NCBI RefSeq assembly: GCF_001640805.2
Contig: NC_066849.1
Span: 21,402,158 to 21,466,157, forward strand
Reading direction: 5' to 3'
DNA length: 64,000 nucleotides
Origin: Lates calcarifer
Taxonomy: Eukaryota > Chordata > Actinopteri > Centropomidae
In this document: positions 61,776-64,000 of the stretch, one piece after another
Layout: each line of letters begins with the position of its first letter
How positions within the stretch are numbered: position 1 is the stretch's first letter
Notes under the pieces: model-generated
Databases searched by the model: none
What the model saw: the letters and a program-made list of their open reading frames with translations, nothing else
Told to the model about the DNA's origin: nothing
Made by a program: the position numbers and the translations under genes

Positions 61776-63855
61776 AGGGGTCAGGTCAGGCGGGGGCTAG
61801 CTGGTTAGCATGCTAACCTCAGTAGAAGAAAGAAGTGATAGAAACAGAAGCAAAAGAACACATACAGCTGTGAGGATCAATGTGGCTGAGAAAGTTAGGG
61901 AAGATCTCACAGCGTCTGACCTTGATTAGACATAATGAGACTTAACCACAAGTCCACTAATGAAATGACTTACAGATTCACCTTTTGATGAATACTAAAT
62001 ACAAGCATTGACTCTAGCTTAATACAAACACTTATACTGTTGCCCACACTCAGACCATTTAGACACATGAGCACGTACATGCATCCACAGATGTCCTTGG
62101 TCTATCCCAATCAGACTTAGTACTTTGAGAAACTTCAAAGGGCTCTTTGATCACCTCTTCGAATATGGAAAGTTTTGTGATTAGACAGAACTGGAAAGAC
62201 TGACCTCTGGTAGTTCTGCTCTGTTCTGTGACTGATCATCAGAGGAAACTCTGGTTATGTGTGAGATTAAAGTGTGAATCCATGTGAAATGCCAGTGAAT
62301 GCTTGTATGTCTGTACTCTACTTGTTCTCTTCCTGCCTTAATAGGTGACCAGTTTCAACTCCGCTGTTGAACACCTTGCTCATGATGTTTACAAAGCACC
62401 ATATAACTCTGCTGATTCCCAATGAGAGCACCTCAGAAGTCTGCCAGCCCGGTCAGTGTTATTTTGCAATTACAGTTAAGCCCTGTTCAAACCAACTACA
62501 GCATTCACACACTCAAACACAGTCTTCTAGGGTACGTACAGGTTAGAGGATGAAAAAAATGCAATGAGAGAACGTTACTAGTTACAGAAAAAGGCAGAGG
62601 GTAGCTTGGATATGGATTACCAAATGGTATGTTACTTACGAGTCATTCATGGTCTTAAGACCCCAGTATCTATGAGTTGCTCTGGTATCTCATGTAAACC
62701 CTTCCTTACCATGAACCTGAAATTTTAAAATGCTAAATTAAAAAAGTTCAAAAGTCATAAACTCACAAAGCTATTAGGCAGCTTCTGAAGAGCCTTCTGT
62801 CAGTCATTTAACCTCTACCATATGTTCCCAAAAGCCAGTTAATAACTTCCCTTCAAACTTGCTCCCTCCCTCGCTCCCTCTGCTTTCTGATCCTCTTTTC
62901 CCTCCACACAAACATGCTGTATAACCCTCCCCGCCTCACCTCACCCTCATTGCACCCCTTTAGAGTCCAGTTCCCGACCTGTAAATACCAGTTTATCTCT
63001 GACTTGCTGCTGATTAAAAAAATCACTAATCACAGTAGGCAGTGTTCCATTTTTCATAATTGCAACAGCAAGTGACCTCACCTGCTGCCAATATTATAAA
63101 CAAGAGTGCCACAGTTAAAGTCTGTTTACAGGCTTTGTTCCATTTTTCATAATTACACAAGTGCATGCTGAGAACATGTGCTTACAAAAAATCATGTAAG
63201 CTGGTGATTTTGAGCATTTCAGTGACGGACAGTTTACTGGCTGATAATGACATTAATGAATTTCACTACATGCACAATAGTTCCTTTTACAAAAGTGCCT
63301 CATATAATTATTCAAATTATGCCTTATAACAGTTAAAATTATTAAAAATATATTTACAAGGTATGTCTGAAAAATATCCAGGACATGCATAAAAAAACAT
63401 TGGTCATTGTAGTTTTTGCTCTACTGGCTGCATTGTCCTACAGTCAGCATGTGCAGCTAACACTTTCCAGCAAACAAAAACCCTTATCAACACATAAAAG
63501 GTACTTGACCCTACTCAAAATACATAAATGCTTTTAATATACACTGCGTAACTGAAACCTGAACAGTAAATCTTCCACTGGGTCATGATCTGCTTTGTGA
63601 GAAACAAAAAGGGATTCAGAGTTATATGGAAATAGCGTGAGAGAAGCAAACATCTTGTCCACTCTCCCATCCTCTGTGGCCTTGATCATAAAATGTATGG
63701 CAGGCTTCTGATGGTGCAGCCAACAAAAAAAAGCAACTGAAAGCCATTTTCTGAAGCAATGTACAAGAAAGAGAAGGTTGGCACAGCAGCTGGGATGCAG
63801 CAAAATGTGATACACTGAGATTGAGCGACCTTGGGACTGCTTTATGCCTAAGGAA

Positions 63856-63858
<3 letters not shown>

Positions 63859-63894
<36 letters not shown>
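63859..63894. repeat. (TG)n microsatellite
   Basis: About 18 GT units. Confidence 0.97.
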
Positions 63895-63900
<6 letters not shown>

Positions 63901-64000
63901 ATGTGTGTGTGGAGGTCAGACAACACAGCACAAGTTACTGTAAAAAAGACAAAAACAATGACGTCATGCTGGTGTATATAAATGTTATAGGAAATTAATG

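Larger units (their letters stand above)
44759..64000 (-). other. lrp8: lrp8 upstream intron (5' partial), over 19 kb
   Basis: Upstream of the LDLa 3 exon I searched by eye for the SDE-type acidic signature and CDG spacing of LDLa 1 and 2, and for a signal-peptide exon, and found none. The stretch holds a long sense pyrimidine tract (44766-44990), the nested AT-rich miniature-element complex (45237-46005), CA/TG arrays, a poly-A run (47940-47960), a further miniature-element copy (52094-52366) and a 12 bp perfect hairpin (61749-61775). Confidence 0.7.

Noticed and set aside
1..64000. CRISPR array, bacterial operon or phage signal
   Set aside because: Repeats are vertebrate microsatellites and transposon remnants. 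No spaced direct repeats of CRISPR type and no dense ORFs are present.

Overview
The window is vertebrate nuclear DNA, most likely from a ray-finned (teleost) fish. Short exons with canonical GT/AG splice sites are separated by kilobase introns. The introns carry many long (CA)n arrays and degraded Tc1-like and AT-rich miniature elements of kinds I recognise from fish genomes. There are no bacterial features.

Only one gene is supported: lrp8 (ApoE receptor 2), on the minus strand and incomplete at both ends. Eleven coding exons were placed to the base between 44758 and 1740, reading from high to low coordinates. They total 1794 coding bases (598 codons), and all splice phases agree. In transcription order they encode LDLa repeat 3 (44630-44758), LDLa 4-6 in one exon (29130-29504), LDLa 7 (26070-26192), LDLa 8 (24351-24473), EGF-A (21216-21335), EGF-B (20057-20182), and five exons of the YWTD beta-propeller (13258-13429, 10362-10586, 9534-9652, 7950-8089, 1740-1881). 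The signal peptide and LDLa 1-2 must lie beyond base 64000. EGF-C, the O-glycosylated stalk, the transmembrane segment and the NPxY tail must lie before base 1. Orthology to LRP8 rather than VLDLR or LDLR rests on residue patterns in the EGF and propeller exons.

About 97 percent of the window is intron. From 44759 to the right end (over 19 kb) I found no exon. The introns hold dinucleotide arrays, long purine (sense pyrimidine) tracts just upstream of three exons, a 725 bp Tc1/mariner-type element with a broken transposase at 22723-23447, an AT-rich miniature element split by a second repeat at 45237-45766, further copies of that element, and several diverged local duplications. I found no second protein-coding gene, tRNA, rRNA, CRISPR array or clear promoter.

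I do not see a new multi-gene system. The points most worth checking are the retained eighth ligand-binding repeat, the splice-site-adjacent CA and polypyrimidine tracts, the duplicated intronic modules, and a hammerhead-like motif in a probable retroelement remnant.
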